A DNA stretch of 64,000 nt from Arenicellales bacterium (GCA_951813075.1 OX638343.1:1-64000), one strand, 5' to 3'. Shown: positions 1 through 7,288, numbered from the stretch's first letter. Made by a program: numbers and translations. The notes: generated by a model not told the origin, from the sequence alone.

Positions 1-99
1 AAATACTCATGAGCCGGTGCAAGTATTTTGAATTACTGTTGTCAGTTAATGTGCGGTAGTTAAGAAGCAACAGCGTCATCAGAAGCCTGGACGGTCCGG

Positions 100-188
100 C
101 GTCATTGACGGCTGTCTTGGCCAACAGGACGATGACTGAGCGATCCGGAAGGGTGAAAAAAGAGGGTTCACAACCCTCTTTTTTTGTT
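100..188. terminator. cassette 3' end with bidirectional terminator
   Basis: A perfect stem AGAGGGTT/AACCCTCT flanked by an A-run and a T-run (about 156-187) makes a Rho-independent terminator that works in both directions. The roughly 55 bases before it (GGCCAACAGGAC ... CCGGAAGGGTG) are similar to the bases before the terminator at 6,654-6,684, so this looks like a conserved cassette 3' end whose gene lies left of the window. Bases 1-100 hold no gene I can support. Confidence 0.75.
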
Positions 189-204
189 GTGTCCGAAACC
201 CAGC

Positions 205-400
205 GCCTGGCCCGGCCGCATACAGCGCCTCAATGGGCAGCCACCCCGGATTTTCCGGAAAGAAGGCGCTGCAGCGCTGTATTCCGGACACCAATACCGG
301 CGAACAGGCCGGAATTCGGCCGTATTCGGGGGTTTGTGCAACTATCCGACACTCAGCCTCGCTCTCCAGAAGCGCTGTTTTTCGGATTTACCTGGTTAAT
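205..400 (+). repeat. element-specific upstream repeat (family C), copy 1
   Basis: This block of about 190 bp is repeated, inverted and diverged, at 9,528-9,738 and 10,728-10,910. Shared pieces include ATACAGCGC, CCGGATT(T)TCCGG-like blocks, AATTCGGCCG and CAGCCTCGCTCTCCAGAAGCG. The other two copies lie immediately upstream of a family-A leader and its gene. Here the downstream leader is missing and 400-594 has no recognisable gene, so this copy looks orphaned. Confidence 0.7.
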
Positions 401-594
401 TCATTCGCTTTAGGTTCTGCCGGCCGGGTCAGCCACAACAGCCATCCACCGCACCTCACCGATCACTCCCGTGTCGTCGGTCCAGGGCGTAGATTCCCAC
501 GCGGGATGATCTTTTCTTTAATTTCAAAATTTTTTACCGCCTACACCTCAGCATTTCATGGACATGGACAGTCTGGGGAGGGTACGCTGACTTG

Positions 595-1179
595 TCATTT
601 CTCAGTCCCTAGAGGCTCCGGCCCATGCGTGATTTCCTTACACTTTCCTTCATTTATCTCCCAGCATTGGCGAAACCTTTCTGAACGCTCCGAGCTGAAG
701 CGAGCCTCATAGGAGTGAGCCGAGCTGATCGTCGCAACTGTAAATTGGAAATTTTCATCGTGTGCCAAGGAATTTCTATTGTCGACCGTTCGTTGTTCAT
801 TGAGATTTGATAGTTCCATGTTTTTCGCGTCGCCTCCTTTGTTTTCGACTATCCAGTCCCACCAATCCTCCGGTGAAACGATTCTAAGAGTAAGATGGGG
901 CCGGGATCGATTGGCGTGCTCCCTGGACTGTTGAGAAAATCCGTATAGGACCCAAAGAAAAGTCAACGGCGTAAATAGAACTGTGAGGAATTCTGCAGTG
1001 AACAAAGCCGCTAGGAAATCTACCAATTTCTTGAAGTTGCCTGTGCTGAAGAAGGACCAAGCATCGCTACCACGAAAAAGGAGAATAGCGGCGACCATGT
1101 AGAGAATGCTCAGGCTAACTATCACCCAGAAGCTAGTAGACTTCTTTCTTCCGCGTGTCCTAGGTCCTCTTTTTCTCAC
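595..1179 (-). CDS. membrane protein of unknown function
   Basis: A protein of 194 residues starting at a GTG that overlaps the previous stop (GTGA). It has a basic N-terminus and two hydrophobic segments (about residues 18-36 and 55-82), then a soluble domain beginning near RPHLTLRI. The arrangement of two membrane segments followed by a domain is common in proteins of unknown function on mobile DNA, and I do not recognise the family. It is the last gene of a tightly coupled four-gene series headed by the CI-like repressor, so it may be co-transcribed with it as a lysogenic-conversion-type gene. Confidence 0.55.
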   Translation of the reverse strand: MRKRGPRTRGRKKSTSFWVIVSLSILYMVAAILLFRGSDAWSFFSTGNFKKLVDFLAALFTAEFLTVLFTPLTFLWVLYGFSQQSREHANRSRPHLTLRIVSPEDWWDWIVENKGGDAKNMELSNLNEQRTVDNRNSLAHDENFQFTVATISSAHSYEARFSSERSERFRQCWEINEGKCKEITHGPEPLGTEK

Positions 1180-1325
1180 CTTTCCGTGCCCTCACTTCCC
1201 CTCCGATTCTTCTCTAACCATTCGCTTGCCAGCCGCTGCGCTTCGGCGCGTCTCTGCTGGGCTGCTCGGTGGAACCAACGCGGCCACACATCCTTGGATA
1301 CTTTTCGCTCCCGTACCGCCGCCAA
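1176..1325 (-). CDS. short coupled ORF, 49 residues
   Basis: An open frame from a TTG codon encodes a highly charged peptide (includes RAEAQRLASEWLEKNRR) likely to be helical. Its TGA stop overlaps the GTG start of the next gene, and it begins just after the stop of the preceding gene, so it fills an otherwise empty gap in a coupled operon. A different frame with a GTG start gives a 40-residue alternative that looks less protein-like. Function unknown. Confidence 0.35.
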   Translation of the reverse strand: MAAVRERKVSKDVWPRWFHRAAQQRRAEAQRLASEWLEKNRRGSEGTER

Positions 1326-1332
1326 TTGTCCG

Positions 1333-1608
1333 TCACTTGTTGACTCGCACGGCTGCTCTGGCCTTGACGAATTCCGGAAACGCCGTTCTGAATCGCGTCG
1401 CCAGACTGTCGCGGCTTCGGGTAGTGGCTTGGTCGTACTCCTGGGTGAGCCAGGCTAGCATTTCAGCTGCTTGATGGTCTGATGGGCGGTCTAGCTCTGA
1501 CGGTTCCGTGAAAGTTTGAACGGTGGCGGTTCTGAAGCCAATGAACAAACCGGCGCCTATTGCAGCAAGCAACAGCATTTTTCGTTTCATAACCGGTTTT
1601 TCTCTCAT
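1333..1608 (-). CDS. small exported or membrane-anchored protein
   Basis: A 91-residue ORF that starts with an ATGA overlap on the repressor stop codon. A second ATG at 1590 would give a cleaner N-terminus (MKRKMLLLAAIGAGLFIGF), which is a typical signal or anchor helix. The rest is polar. Translational coupling to the CI-like gene suggests it is made along with the repressor. Family not recognised. Confidence 0.55.
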   Translation of the reverse strand: MREKPVMKRKMLLLAAIGAGLFIGFRTATVQTFTEPSELDRPSDHQAAEMLAWLTQEYDQATTRSRDSLATRFRTAFPEFVKARAAVRVNK

Positions 1609-2267
1609 CTGTCGAAATTCATCATTATCTGCAGCACCACACCAAACACGGTAGTATCGTCTGTTGCTTCCATGATAGGATAGCGCTGGTTCAACGGCTT
1701 CAGATATCGTCGGTGTCCATCAACAACGAGTTGCTTGAACGTCGCTTCGCGGCGGCCGTCAAGCCGAACCACAATATACGATCGATTCTCGGCCTGCTGC
1801 ATGGGTTCGACGCAGATGATCGAACCGTCCGGAAAGCTCGCGCCTGCGGTTGCATACATGCTGTCGTCAAGGACTCGGAGTGCGAAAGCACTGCTGGAAT
1901 ACTCTTTTGTGACGGGTACCAGCTCTTCATACTCGTTTGACTCTGGTACATGTGCGGTCTCATTCCTTGCTCCTGCCTGTACCCACGAGATAAGTGGCAA
2001 GTGCTGTACGATGTGAGGGCCGGGGGCAATGTTCATTGATGCCAATTGCTCGGGAGTCGCCCTGAACTCTGAATGTCTATCCTTTCCCATCAGCCAATCA
2101 AACGATACGTCCAATGCCTCTGACAACTCATACAGATACCTGGGCTGTTTAACATTGCCGCTTTCGAGTTGCTGAATGTTCTGCTGCGATTGCCCGATGC
2201 GTCGTGCCAACTCGCTTTGCGTCAAATTCTTTGCTTTTCGAGCGTTCCTGATTCTGTCTCCAATCAT
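1605..2267 (-). CDS. CI/LexA-like repressor (XRE HTH plus S24 peptidase)
   Basis: Residues 1-60 form an XRE helix-turn-helix (LTQSELARRIGQSQQNIQQLESG). Residues 90-220 form an S24 LexA-like self-cleavage domain with the candidate Ala-Gly cleavage site in SWVQAGA, the serine in DDSM and the lysine in ATFKQL. In this family DNA damage and RecA trigger autocleavage and derepression. The divergent intergenic region 2,268-2,399 holds two AT-rich dyads that are likely operators. It heads a coupled operon continuing to 595. It probably maintains the quiescent state of the element or of a prophage-like module in it; its targets beyond the divergent promoter are not proven. Confidence 0.9.
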   Translation of the reverse strand: MIGDRIRNARKAKNLTQSELARRIGQSQQNIQQLESGNVKQPRYLYELSEALDVSFDWLMGKDRHSEFRATPEQLASMNIAPGPHIVQHLPLISWVQAGARNETAHVPESNEYEELVPVTKEYSSSAFALRVLDDSMYATAGASFPDGSIICVEPMQQAENRSYIVVRLDGRREATFKQLVVDGHRRYLKPLNQRYPIMEATDDTTVFGVVLQIMMNFDR

Positions 2268-2289
2268 AACAAGTAAATAATGTATTAAA

Positions 2290-2342
2290 TTTCTACAATA
2301 ATATTTGTAAATGATTGGAGAATACTAAATATATTTGTATGC
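2290..2342. promoter_or_regulatory. two operator-like dyads in the repressor intergenic region
   Basis: Two AT-rich inverted repeats sit between the repressor and the divergent remnant: TACAA-N6-TTGTA at 2,294-2,309 and ATAC ... GTAT around 2,322-2,340, both containing TTTGTA half-sites. On the minus strand TTTACA and TTAATA with a 17-bp spacer could form the repressor's own promoter. The layout matches a lambda-like immunity region. Confidence 0.55.
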
Positions 2343-2399
2343 TTGCCAATCGCAGCACATGCCGATCAGAAGAAATTCGATAGGGATCGAAGTTGTGAT

Positions 2400-2579
2400 A
2401 TGAGTGGACTTGAAAAAGCAATAGCCATCGCCGGCAGACAGGCCGTTTTCTGGCCGTTTCCGGGGGTTCGGAAACAGCCGAATTCCGACGAGCGCACACG
2501 TCAGCTGCCGGGCTGCAGATTGAAGTCCGGCAGCCAGGGATACGGAAGCTTTTATCGGGCAGATACGAATACCGGATAG
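2400..2579 (+). pseudogene. truncated Cro/YdaS-like N-terminus
   Basis: The frame opens MSGLEKAIAIAGRQAV, which resembles the first helix of Cro/YdaS-type proteins (LEKAIEIAGGQSALA...), exactly where a divergent Cro gene would be expected. After about 16 residues the similarity stops and the frame runs into GC-rich, hairpin-forming, repeat-like DNA. I read this as a cro-like gene cut off by a rearrangement. Confidence 0.4.
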
Positions 2580-2720
2580 TCTGAATGAGAGACGTAAAAG
2601 CTATCGAGTACCATCTCTATTACAAAACGCGCGTTCGCACCTATCATCGCGGCCGGCACCGTTGTGAAGTGCTGGAGTTTTACGCTGCCTACGGGTAGAC
2701 AAGCGGATCGTTGCCAAGTC
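2483..2720 (+). repeat. repeat family D, copy 1 (decayed coding remnant)
   Basis: About 220 bp resembling 5,098-5,345. Both copies contain GGGATACGGAAGC, TCTATTACAAAACGCGC and CACCTATCATCGCGG. One frame in both reads YYKTR(V/I)RTYHRGRHR-EVLEF, looking like the start of a DNA-binding or transposase protein. This copy hits a stop soon after. From 2,720 to 2,800 I see nothing. Confidence 0.55.
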
Positions 2721-2799
2721 CGTTTCGACTGCACAGGGATTTTGTCATACTTGAAGAAAAAAGAATTGAGGACGACGGATTGTTTGACGATCTTGCGTA

Positions 2800-3096
2800 G
2801 TTGACGATTTGATGGCCTTTAGTCTGCTGCGCCACCGGCGTACGCGACCCAATTTGCAAAGCGCATGCAAATCAGCGACAATAACGGGTACGATAAATCG
2901 TGCGCAGGCCGTTGGAAGCACGTGTGGTCATCAGACTACCGGCCCTGCAGCCGCGGACCCAGGTACGCGGCAGGCAGCCAGGATTATCCTGGCAAAACAC
3001 CGGGCGGAGGACCGCCCGCATTTCAACCACCCTCGAGGGGACAGCATCCCCTTGCAGGGGCGGTGCGTCTCCAAGAGCAATTTTGGAGATTTTAAA
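2800..3096 (+). promoter_or_regulatory. family-A promoter and tandem-hairpin leader, copy A
   Basis: The -35 TTGCAA (2,854-2,859) and -10 GACAAT (2,877-2,882) are separated by 17 bp and overlap the palindrome ATTTGCA-N7-TGCAAAT (2,852-2,872), a likely repressor site. The transcript would carry about 205 nt of consecutive hairpins: GTGGTC/GACYAC closed by GGCC/GGCC, GCCGCG/CGCGGC, GCCAGGA/TCCTGGC, GGGCGG/CCGCCC, and a bulged GGGGA...TCCCC helix. The last hairpin TCTCC/GGAGA contains the Shine-Dalgarno GGAG, 8 bases before the ATG at 3,097. Confidence 0.8.
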
Positions 3097-3804
3097 ATGA
3101 ACACACCGCAAAACATCCCGAATATCGGCTGGCCGGATGCCGGCGATGACATTCCCGAAGGCATGAGTCCTGTGATCGGACATTGGATCATCGCCGCCGG
3201 CCGGTGGATGCCGGACGAGATTAGGAACTCGGACGAGTGGAATGCCCTTCTGCTGCGGGCGGAGCGCTGCGGGAGCGATCGTGAAGCTGAGCGGCGCGCT
3301 ATTCTCATCGACTGGATTTGGGACCCGGTACTGAAGAATTTGCAGTCGGTGGCCGACGATCACGGTTACGGGACAAAGTGGCGGCGGATGTGCGCCGAGC
3401 GCACGGGTGCTAGAGCCGGGTGCGCAGGCGCTGGCGAACCGACTGGCAGGGCTGCCTGCGAAGCAGCATGGGTTGGCATGGCAGCCGACAGCGCGGATGA
3501 CGCTGCTTGGTTACACACCGTCATCGCCCGTCTGCCCGTCCGCGATGCTACCGATGCCGCTTACGCCGCCAGCTGGTCCAAATACGTTGCTGCCGCAGCC
3601 GCCCACGCCGCTACTGCGGCGGGCATCGCTGCCCGCTCCACCAAGAAGGCGGCGTGGGCGACGATGGATCCGGTGGCCGTTCTGCGGCGGATGATCGAGT
3701 GCAGATCAGACGCTGTCAATGTGAAAAGCGTATGGTATGGTGAAAGATTCGCTCAGCTCTACAGAAGTATCTGCAGCGGCAAGTGCGGGGCATGGTTTTC
3801 ATGA
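3097..3804 (+). CDS. alanine-rich protein of unknown function
   Basis: 235 residues. The ATG is fixed by the leader-encoded GGAG 8 bases upstream. Residues 1-95 include HWIIAAGRWMPDE and an acidic/aromatic stretch. Residues 100-190 are a run of alanine-rich helices, many with a D/E-AAW or AAY pattern. No family recognised. Bases 3,099-3,139 match, with two differences, the antisense strand of traC at 21,635-21,675, so the N-terminus was built from a copied piece of traC read backwards. The gene ends just before the terminator at 3,872. Confidence 0.6.
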   Translation: MNTPQNIPNIGWPDAGDDIPEGMSPVIGHWIIAAGRWMPDEIRNSDEWNALLLRAERCGSDREAERRAILIDWIWDPVLKNLQSVADDHGYGTKWRRMCAERTGARAGCAGAGEPTGRAACEAAWVGMAADSADDAAWLHTVIARLPVRDATDAAYAASWSKYVAAAAAHAATAAGIAARSTKKAAWATMDPVAVLRRMIECRSDAVNVKSVWYGERFAQLYRSICSGKCGAWFS

Positions 3805-3871
3805 CACTCGCAAGCCGCCGATGCCTATCGCTTGAGGCGGTGCTGCCTGCGGGCAGCATTCGCCAATAACA

Positions 3872-3904
3872 GGACGGGGATGTATGCATCCCCGTCCTTT
3901 TTTA
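3872..3904. terminator. bidirectional terminator
   Basis: An 11-bp stem GGACGGGGATG/CATCCCCGTCC is followed by a T-run. It separates the rightward alanine-rich gene from the leftward gene ending at 3,902 and can serve both. Confidence 0.85.
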
Positions 3905-4126
3905 CTTCACAGACCTGTGTCGGGGGGAGCCGGCATCGTCCGGATTGGGATTCGCATCAATAAGGTTGGATTTTAGAAGCACGGTTCTAGCTTTTTTTAG
4001 GCCATGTCGGAAAACAACATCCAAGGTTCGATTCAAGGGTAAACCGGCTTCCCGAGCAAGAGATTTGATCATCTCGTATTTATCTGCATCCAGCTTGATT
4101 GTTTTGTATTTTGGTTTTTGTTTCAT
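3902..4126 (-). CDS. small ribbon-helix-helix-like DNA-binding protein
   Basis: 74 residues, basic N-terminus then KTIKLDADKYEMIKSLAREAGLPLNRTLDVVF, which fits a ribbon-helix-helix fold (short beta strand, two helices, Asn-Arg-Thr in the turn) as in Arc/CopG/MetJ-type regulators. It follows the zinc-protein gene by 25 bases and is probably its operon partner; it could repress the promoter at about 4,840. No toxin partner is evident. Confidence 0.5.
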   Translation of the reverse strand: MKQKPKYKTIKLDADKYEMIKSLAREAGLPLNRTLDVVFRHGLKKARTVLLKSNLIDANPNPDDAGSPRHRSVK

Positions 4127-4151
4127 TTTGAGTCTGCCATGTTCATGATAT

Positions 4152-4730
4152 TCATGTCAGAACAACATCTTCCCAATCTTCGGGTGGGGGTTGGTTGACG
4201 ATACCAGCATCATGCATCTTTTCCCAAATGCTATGCTTAATCTGCTTTGCGCGCTGGTCACGCCATTTAGGACTTGTGTAATGTTCATCCAAGAAAACTC
4301 GAAGATTGCAACCGTCATAAAGGCTTTCGTAATCATCTGAATCCGGATCGTCGAGTTCGATATAGGCCTTGACGTCTTCCCCGAACCCATCAATGTAAAT
4401 CTGGTTGCTCTCGAAGATACTGCACTTTTTGATCAAAGCAGTCTGTAGCGCTAAACGCAGTGCTTTGACTTGCGGTTGTTTTCCGAATTCGATCATTTCG
4501 TATATATCTGGTTTGCGGATATTCCACTCGCCAGCTTCAATATCAAATCCGTCAGCACACGATTCACAAATTGTCGCTGTGTGTGCTGGTTCAAGAGCCC
4601 AGTAGTTCTCTGGAACATCGACCAGCCACAAATTATGATTTTCAATTTCATGTATGATTCCGGCCTGTGAACACATGCGACAATATGGCTCAAGTGGATT
4701 GGATTTTTCAGTTTCGTGTGAGTTTGTCAT
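4152..4730 (-). CDS. putative zinc-binding protein of unknown function
   Basis: 192 residues from ATG 4,730. The frame stays open upstream to a GTG at 4,844, but that codon lies inside a TATAAT box, so the inner start is preferred. Two cysteine pairs (CRMC near residue 17 and CESC near residue 58) suggest one zinc site. The C-terminal half is acidic and ends in WEDVVLT. Family not recognised. Base composition is more AT-rich than its neighbours, consistent with separate acquisition. Confidence 0.55.
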   Translation of the reverse strand: MTNSHETEKSNPLEPYCRMCSQAGIIHEIENHNLWLVDVPENYWALEPAHTATICESCADGFDIEAGEWNIRKPDIYEMIEFGKQPQVKALRLALQTALIKKCSIFESNQIYIDGFGEDVKAYIELDDPDSDDYESLYDGCNLRVFLDEHYTSPKWRDQRAKQIKHSIWEKMHDAGIVNQPPPEDWEDVVLT

Positions 4731-4835
4731 TTCAATTGTCCATTTATGAGTAAAAAAGAAATCTTCGTGCGTTTTTTGACCTGTCTTCCCATTTTTGCCT
4801 CCGTATTTGTCGGATTTTTCTTTACTGTTGACTTC

Positions 4836-4880
4836 ATTATACACTATTTTTACACCTTATTACACCTTTATACACCTTTT
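4836..4880 (-). promoter_or_regulatory. promoter with helically phased direct repeats
   Basis: Read on the minus strand, a TATAAT -10 (4,836-4,841) is preceded by three to four copies of AGGTGTA spaced 10-11 bp apart (TACAC units at 4,840, 4,851, 4,861 and 4,871 on the plus strand). Such phasing puts the repeats on one face of the helix and suggests cooperative binding of a regulator, possibly the ribbon-helix-helix protein next door. Confidence 0.55.
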
Positions 4881-4948
4881 GGCATTTCTGTTTGAATGCA
4901 TGCGCAAACAGTTGCAAGGTGTCTGTTTCGAGGTGTTCTAAAAATCTG

Positions 4949-5006
4949 CCATGCAACAACGCGGGCAGGGAAAAAAGTTGTCTGTGGGGGGATGCGATCC
5001 GACAAT
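4949..5006 (+). promoter_or_regulatory. dyad-operator promoter, rightward outlier
   Basis: Operator CCATGC-N10-GCAGGG (4,949-4,970), then AAAAAAG, -35 TTGTCT (4,978-4,983), 17 bp, -10 GACAAT (5,001-5,006). This is the ICE backbone promoter layout with one mismatch in the left half-site and a weaker -35. It is the only copy in the left region and the only one pointing right. Confidence 0.75.
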
Positions 5007-5013
5007 GGCTGCG

Positions 5014-5100
5014 ATTAATTCCGCTTACCGCTTCGCCGATGATCTTGAGAATGACGTCGATTTCGGAACTCATAATTTTCTTGCGTTCCCAAGCAGGGGC
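5014..5100 (+). pseudogene. N-terminal coding fragment behind the dyad promoter
   Basis: Starting 7 bases after the -10 box, where the leaderless backbone genes have their ATG, there is ATT, then an open frame reading INSAYRFADDLENDVDFGTHNFLAF, which runs into repeat D. It looks like the surviving start of a leaderless ICE gene cut by the repeat insertion. The ATG inside the -10 box (5,005) is unlikely to be used. Confidence 0.35.
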
Positions 5101-5345
5101 GCACACGTCAACTGCTGGTCTGCAATCTGCATCCCGGCAACCAGGGATACGGAAGCGTCAATTGGGCAGATACAAATACCGGACAGTCAGGATGAGAGAG
5201 GCTTAAGCTATCGAGCGCCAGCTCTATTACAAAACGCGCATTCGCACCTATCATCGCGGACGGCACCGCTCGGAAGTACTGGAGTTTTTTGCACCAGGGG
5301 CGACCGCAACCGAAGCGGCGGCCGTTTTTGTTGAGATCAACTATA
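5098..5345 (+). repeat. repeat family D, copy 2 (possible IS1595-like remnant)
   Basis: Second copy of the 2,483-2,720 repeat. The same frame continues further: YYKTRIRTYHRGRHRSEVLEFFAPGATATEAAAVF, followed by NYSSARRW. The pattern LEFF-GATATEAA resembles the N-terminal helix-turn-helix of ISXO2/IS1595-type transposases (similarity judged by eye). No terminal inverted repeats or catalytic domain are seen. Bases 5,346-5,520 hold no supportable gene. Confidence 0.45.
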
Positions 5346-5534
5346 GCAGTGCGAGACGGTGGCGGATTTGCAGGGGAGGAGGATTCCGCGGACCATTGGT
5401 GAGAGCGACGGCTTCGACGTTCAAATCTGTATGCGAGAAATGGACCCGCCAGCGGCGCCGGCGGCGGTGGTTATCATATCCCGGACCATCGGAGGATATA
5501 TGCGTTTGATACTGAAAATTATAAGGAGGTCTGA

Positions 5535-6047
5535 ATGCGCTGGGAGATTATGCACTTGAAGTCAATATTTATGATGACTGCCTTTACGATTGCTGCGGCG
5601 GGCGCATCGGTGGCTCTCTCGGACCAGATTGCCGGTCAGGCGCGGGTGGTGGATGGCGATACGCTGGTCGTGGACGATAGGAAAATCCGCTTGAACGGCG
5701 TCGATGCGCCGGAAATGCGTCAGAATTGTCTTGACGCGAGTAATGAATGGTATCCATGCGGCAACGAGGCAGCACAGGCACTCTCGAGACGCATTTCGGG
5801 ACAACCGGTGACCTGCGTACTCAATCCGCAGCCTGACCGCTACGGCCGAGCGATTGGTACATGTTGGTTCAGTGATGGCGAGGACATGCAGTCCTGGCTT
5901 GTGCGCTGGGGCTGGGCAGTCGCCTACAGACGCTATTCATCGCGATATCTGCACGATGAGAGCCGAGCTCGCGGCAATCGCTCCGGGATCTGGCGTGGCA
6001 GATTTGTCGTGCCCTGGCATTGGCGCCGCGGCGCCAGGCTACAATAG
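5535..6047 (+). CDS. secreted thermonuclease-family (SNase) protein
   Basis: 170 residues with a hydrophobic signal-like N-terminus (to about residue 30), then the staphylococcal-nuclease core: ARVVDGDTLVV, RLNGVDAPE (equivalents of catalytic Arg35 and Glu43) and DRYGRAIG (equivalent of Arg87). The family hydrolyses DNA and RNA with calcium; export to the periplasm is likely. AGGAGG 6 bases before ATG 5,535 fixes the start. Nucleases like this are common on conjugative elements. The family-A leader of the next unit begins about 85 bp downstream. Confidence 0.9.
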   Translation: MRWEIMHLKSIFMMTAFTIAAAGASVALSDQIAGQARVVDGDTLVVDDRKIRLNGVDAPEMRQNCLDASNEWYPCGNEAAQALSRRISGQPVTCVLNPQPDRYGRAIGTCWFSDGEDMQSWLVRWGWAVAYRRYSSRYLHDESRARGNRSGIWRGRFVVPWHWRRGARLQ

Positions 6048-6130
6048 AAAGTGATGGGTCGGCAGTCTGATTATGTATAGGAAACCCTGATTTGCCAATC
6101 GCTTTCATGTGTCTGTTTTAATTTTGCGTT

Positions 6131-6424
6131 GTTGACGATTTGATGGCCTTTAGCCTCCCGCTCCACCGGCGCACGCTACCCAATTTGCAAAGCGCATGCA
6201 AATCAGCGAAAATAACGGCTACGTTAAATCGTGCGCAGGCCGTTGAACGCACGTGTGGTCATCAGACCACCGGCCCTGCAGTTGCGGACCCAAGTCCGCG
6301 GCTGCCAGCCAGGATTATCCTGGCGAAACATCGGGCGGATTACCGCCCGCATTTCAACCACCCTCGAGGGGACAGCATCCCCTTGCAGGGGCGGTGGGTC
6401 TCCGAGAGGATTTTCCGGAGAACC
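6131..6424 (+). promoter_or_regulatory. family-A promoter and tandem-hairpin leader, copy B
   Basis: -35 TTGCAA (6,185-6,190), 17 bp, -10 GAAAAT (6,208-6,213), overlapping ATTTGCA-N7-TGCAAAT (6,183-6,203). Hairpins: GTGGTC/GACCAC inside GGCC/GGCC, GCGGAC/GTCCGC, GCCAGGA/TCCTGGC, GGGCGG/CCGCCC, a bulged GGGGA...TCCCC stem, then CTCCG/CGGAG holding the SD. Compared with copy A several stems differ on both arms, which preserves pairing. Confidence 0.8.
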
Positions 6425-6427
6425 ATG

Positions 6428-6583
6428 ATGGGAATACAACATTCAGTATTAGTAATGGCCATACTCAGCGTATATTTTATATTTGGACTCGTTATTGTGG
6501 CGCATTTGCGTAGGATCGACAACGAGATTGATGCGATCATCCGCAGGCTTAATGCGGGAGAAAGCGAGAACCTTGACCTGTAG
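6428..6583 (+). CDS. single-pass membrane micro-protein
   Basis: About 51 residues: one transmembrane helix (VLVMAILSVYFIFGLVIVAHL) followed by a short charged helix (RRIDNEIDAIIRRLNAGE). The second ATG (6,428) lies 7 bases after GGAG; the first (6,425) only 4. It sits between a family-A leader and a terminator, so it is a complete one-gene unit. Function unknown. Confidence 0.6.
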   Translation: MGIQHSVLVMAILSVYFIFGLVIVAHLRRIDNEIDAIIRRLNAGESENLDL

Positions 6584-6599
6584 AATGTAGATTTGCAGG

Positions 6600-6684
6600 A
6601 CACTATTCACCGTCCTGGCTAACAGGACAGCGAATGAACTACCCGGAAGGGTGAAAAAAGAGGGCAGCAAGCCCTCTTTTTTTT
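6600..6684 (+). terminator. cassette 3' end and terminator
   Basis: AGAGGGC/GCCCTCT stem between A- and T-runs (6,654-6,684). The preceding roughly 55 bases resemble those at 100-155. Confidence 0.85.
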
Positions 6685-6778
6685 ATTGTATACAAACCTC
6701 AGCCGGGCGGGCCGGCGGCCAAATTCCAGCAGCGCCGCCACATGGTGACCGGTGGGCCTACCTGGGTGCTGAAATCTG

Positions 6779-7212
6779 GCGAGAATCTTTGCTGTATCAG
6801 CAGCAAAGATTCTCGCTTACGCACGTCTTGTGCGTATGGCGATTTTCCACGTCATTGATTGGCGTGAAAATCGCGTCGGTGCGAACCGCCAGCTACCGGT
6901 GGCAGCATCTGTTCGCACCCGCAAACTTCATGTTTGCGAGACATCATGTCTTCGGCCAACCCGATTGGGGGGTTGGCACCCCCCACCGATTGTTTTCTGG
7001 TTACACATCGGTTGAAACCAGAAACAAGGTGTCGTCGGGCATTCATCATGAATGCCAGCGGAGCGGTATTGCCATTGAAGGCGTCCCGCTTTCGCCGGCA
7101 AACATGATGTTTGCAATGCGGGCGCATTGTGGCGCCCCCGCTATGTAATATCGATACATAGCGGGGGCGGGCACATAAGGTGCTGATATGGCGCAATAAA
7201 ATGCGCTTTTTT
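6779..7212 (+). ncRNA. run of about 14 consecutive hairpins (structured non-coding tract)
   Basis: No convincing ORF, but near-continuous perfect dyads: 16-bp stem GCGAGAATCTTTGCTG (6,779-6,816), TACGCAC (6,818-6,836), GCGATTTTC (6,839-6,874), GGTGCGAAC (6,878-6,919), CGCAAAC (6,920-6,938), GACAT (6,940-6,950), GCCAACC (6,955-6,977), TTGTTT-CTGGTT (6,990-7,027), GGCATTC (7,038-7,056), GCAAAC (7,098-7,114), GGGCGC (7,120-7,137), 13-bp CCCCCGCTATGTA (7,135-7,167), and GCGCA/TGCGC with a T-run (7,191-7,212). It could be a large structured RNA or a single-strand DNA structure. The strand is a guess based on the terminator-like end. Confidence 0.6.
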
Positions 7213-7253
7213 ATTGAGGTGAGGAATGTATGGCGCAACAGCGCACAAAACGC

Positions 7254-7282
7254 TTGAAACACGGTTTGATCGGGTATACAAT
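7254..7282 (+). promoter_or_regulatory. sigma70-type promoter
   Basis: TTGAAA (7,254-7,259), 17-bp spacer, TACAAT (7,277-7,282). Transcription would start near 7,289 and run through the hairpin-rich tract into the small ORF at 7,669. Confidence 0.75.
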
Positions 7283-7288
7283 GTCGAT

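Noticed and set aside
1-100. Left attachment site of the ICE
   Set aside because: No copy of the tRNA-Lys 3' end is visible, so the left boundary probably lies outside the window.
2809-3096. Upstream extension of the alanine-rich ORF through the leader
   Set aside because: The same peptide appears from leader copy B because the leader DNA is conserved, but stems covary as RNA and the SD lies just before 3,097. It is non-coding leader.
6779-7212. Firm oriT call for the hairpin tract
   Set aside because: Inverted repeats alone do not define a nic site; the relaxase-like gene is 7 kb away and degenerate. Kept only as one hypothesis.
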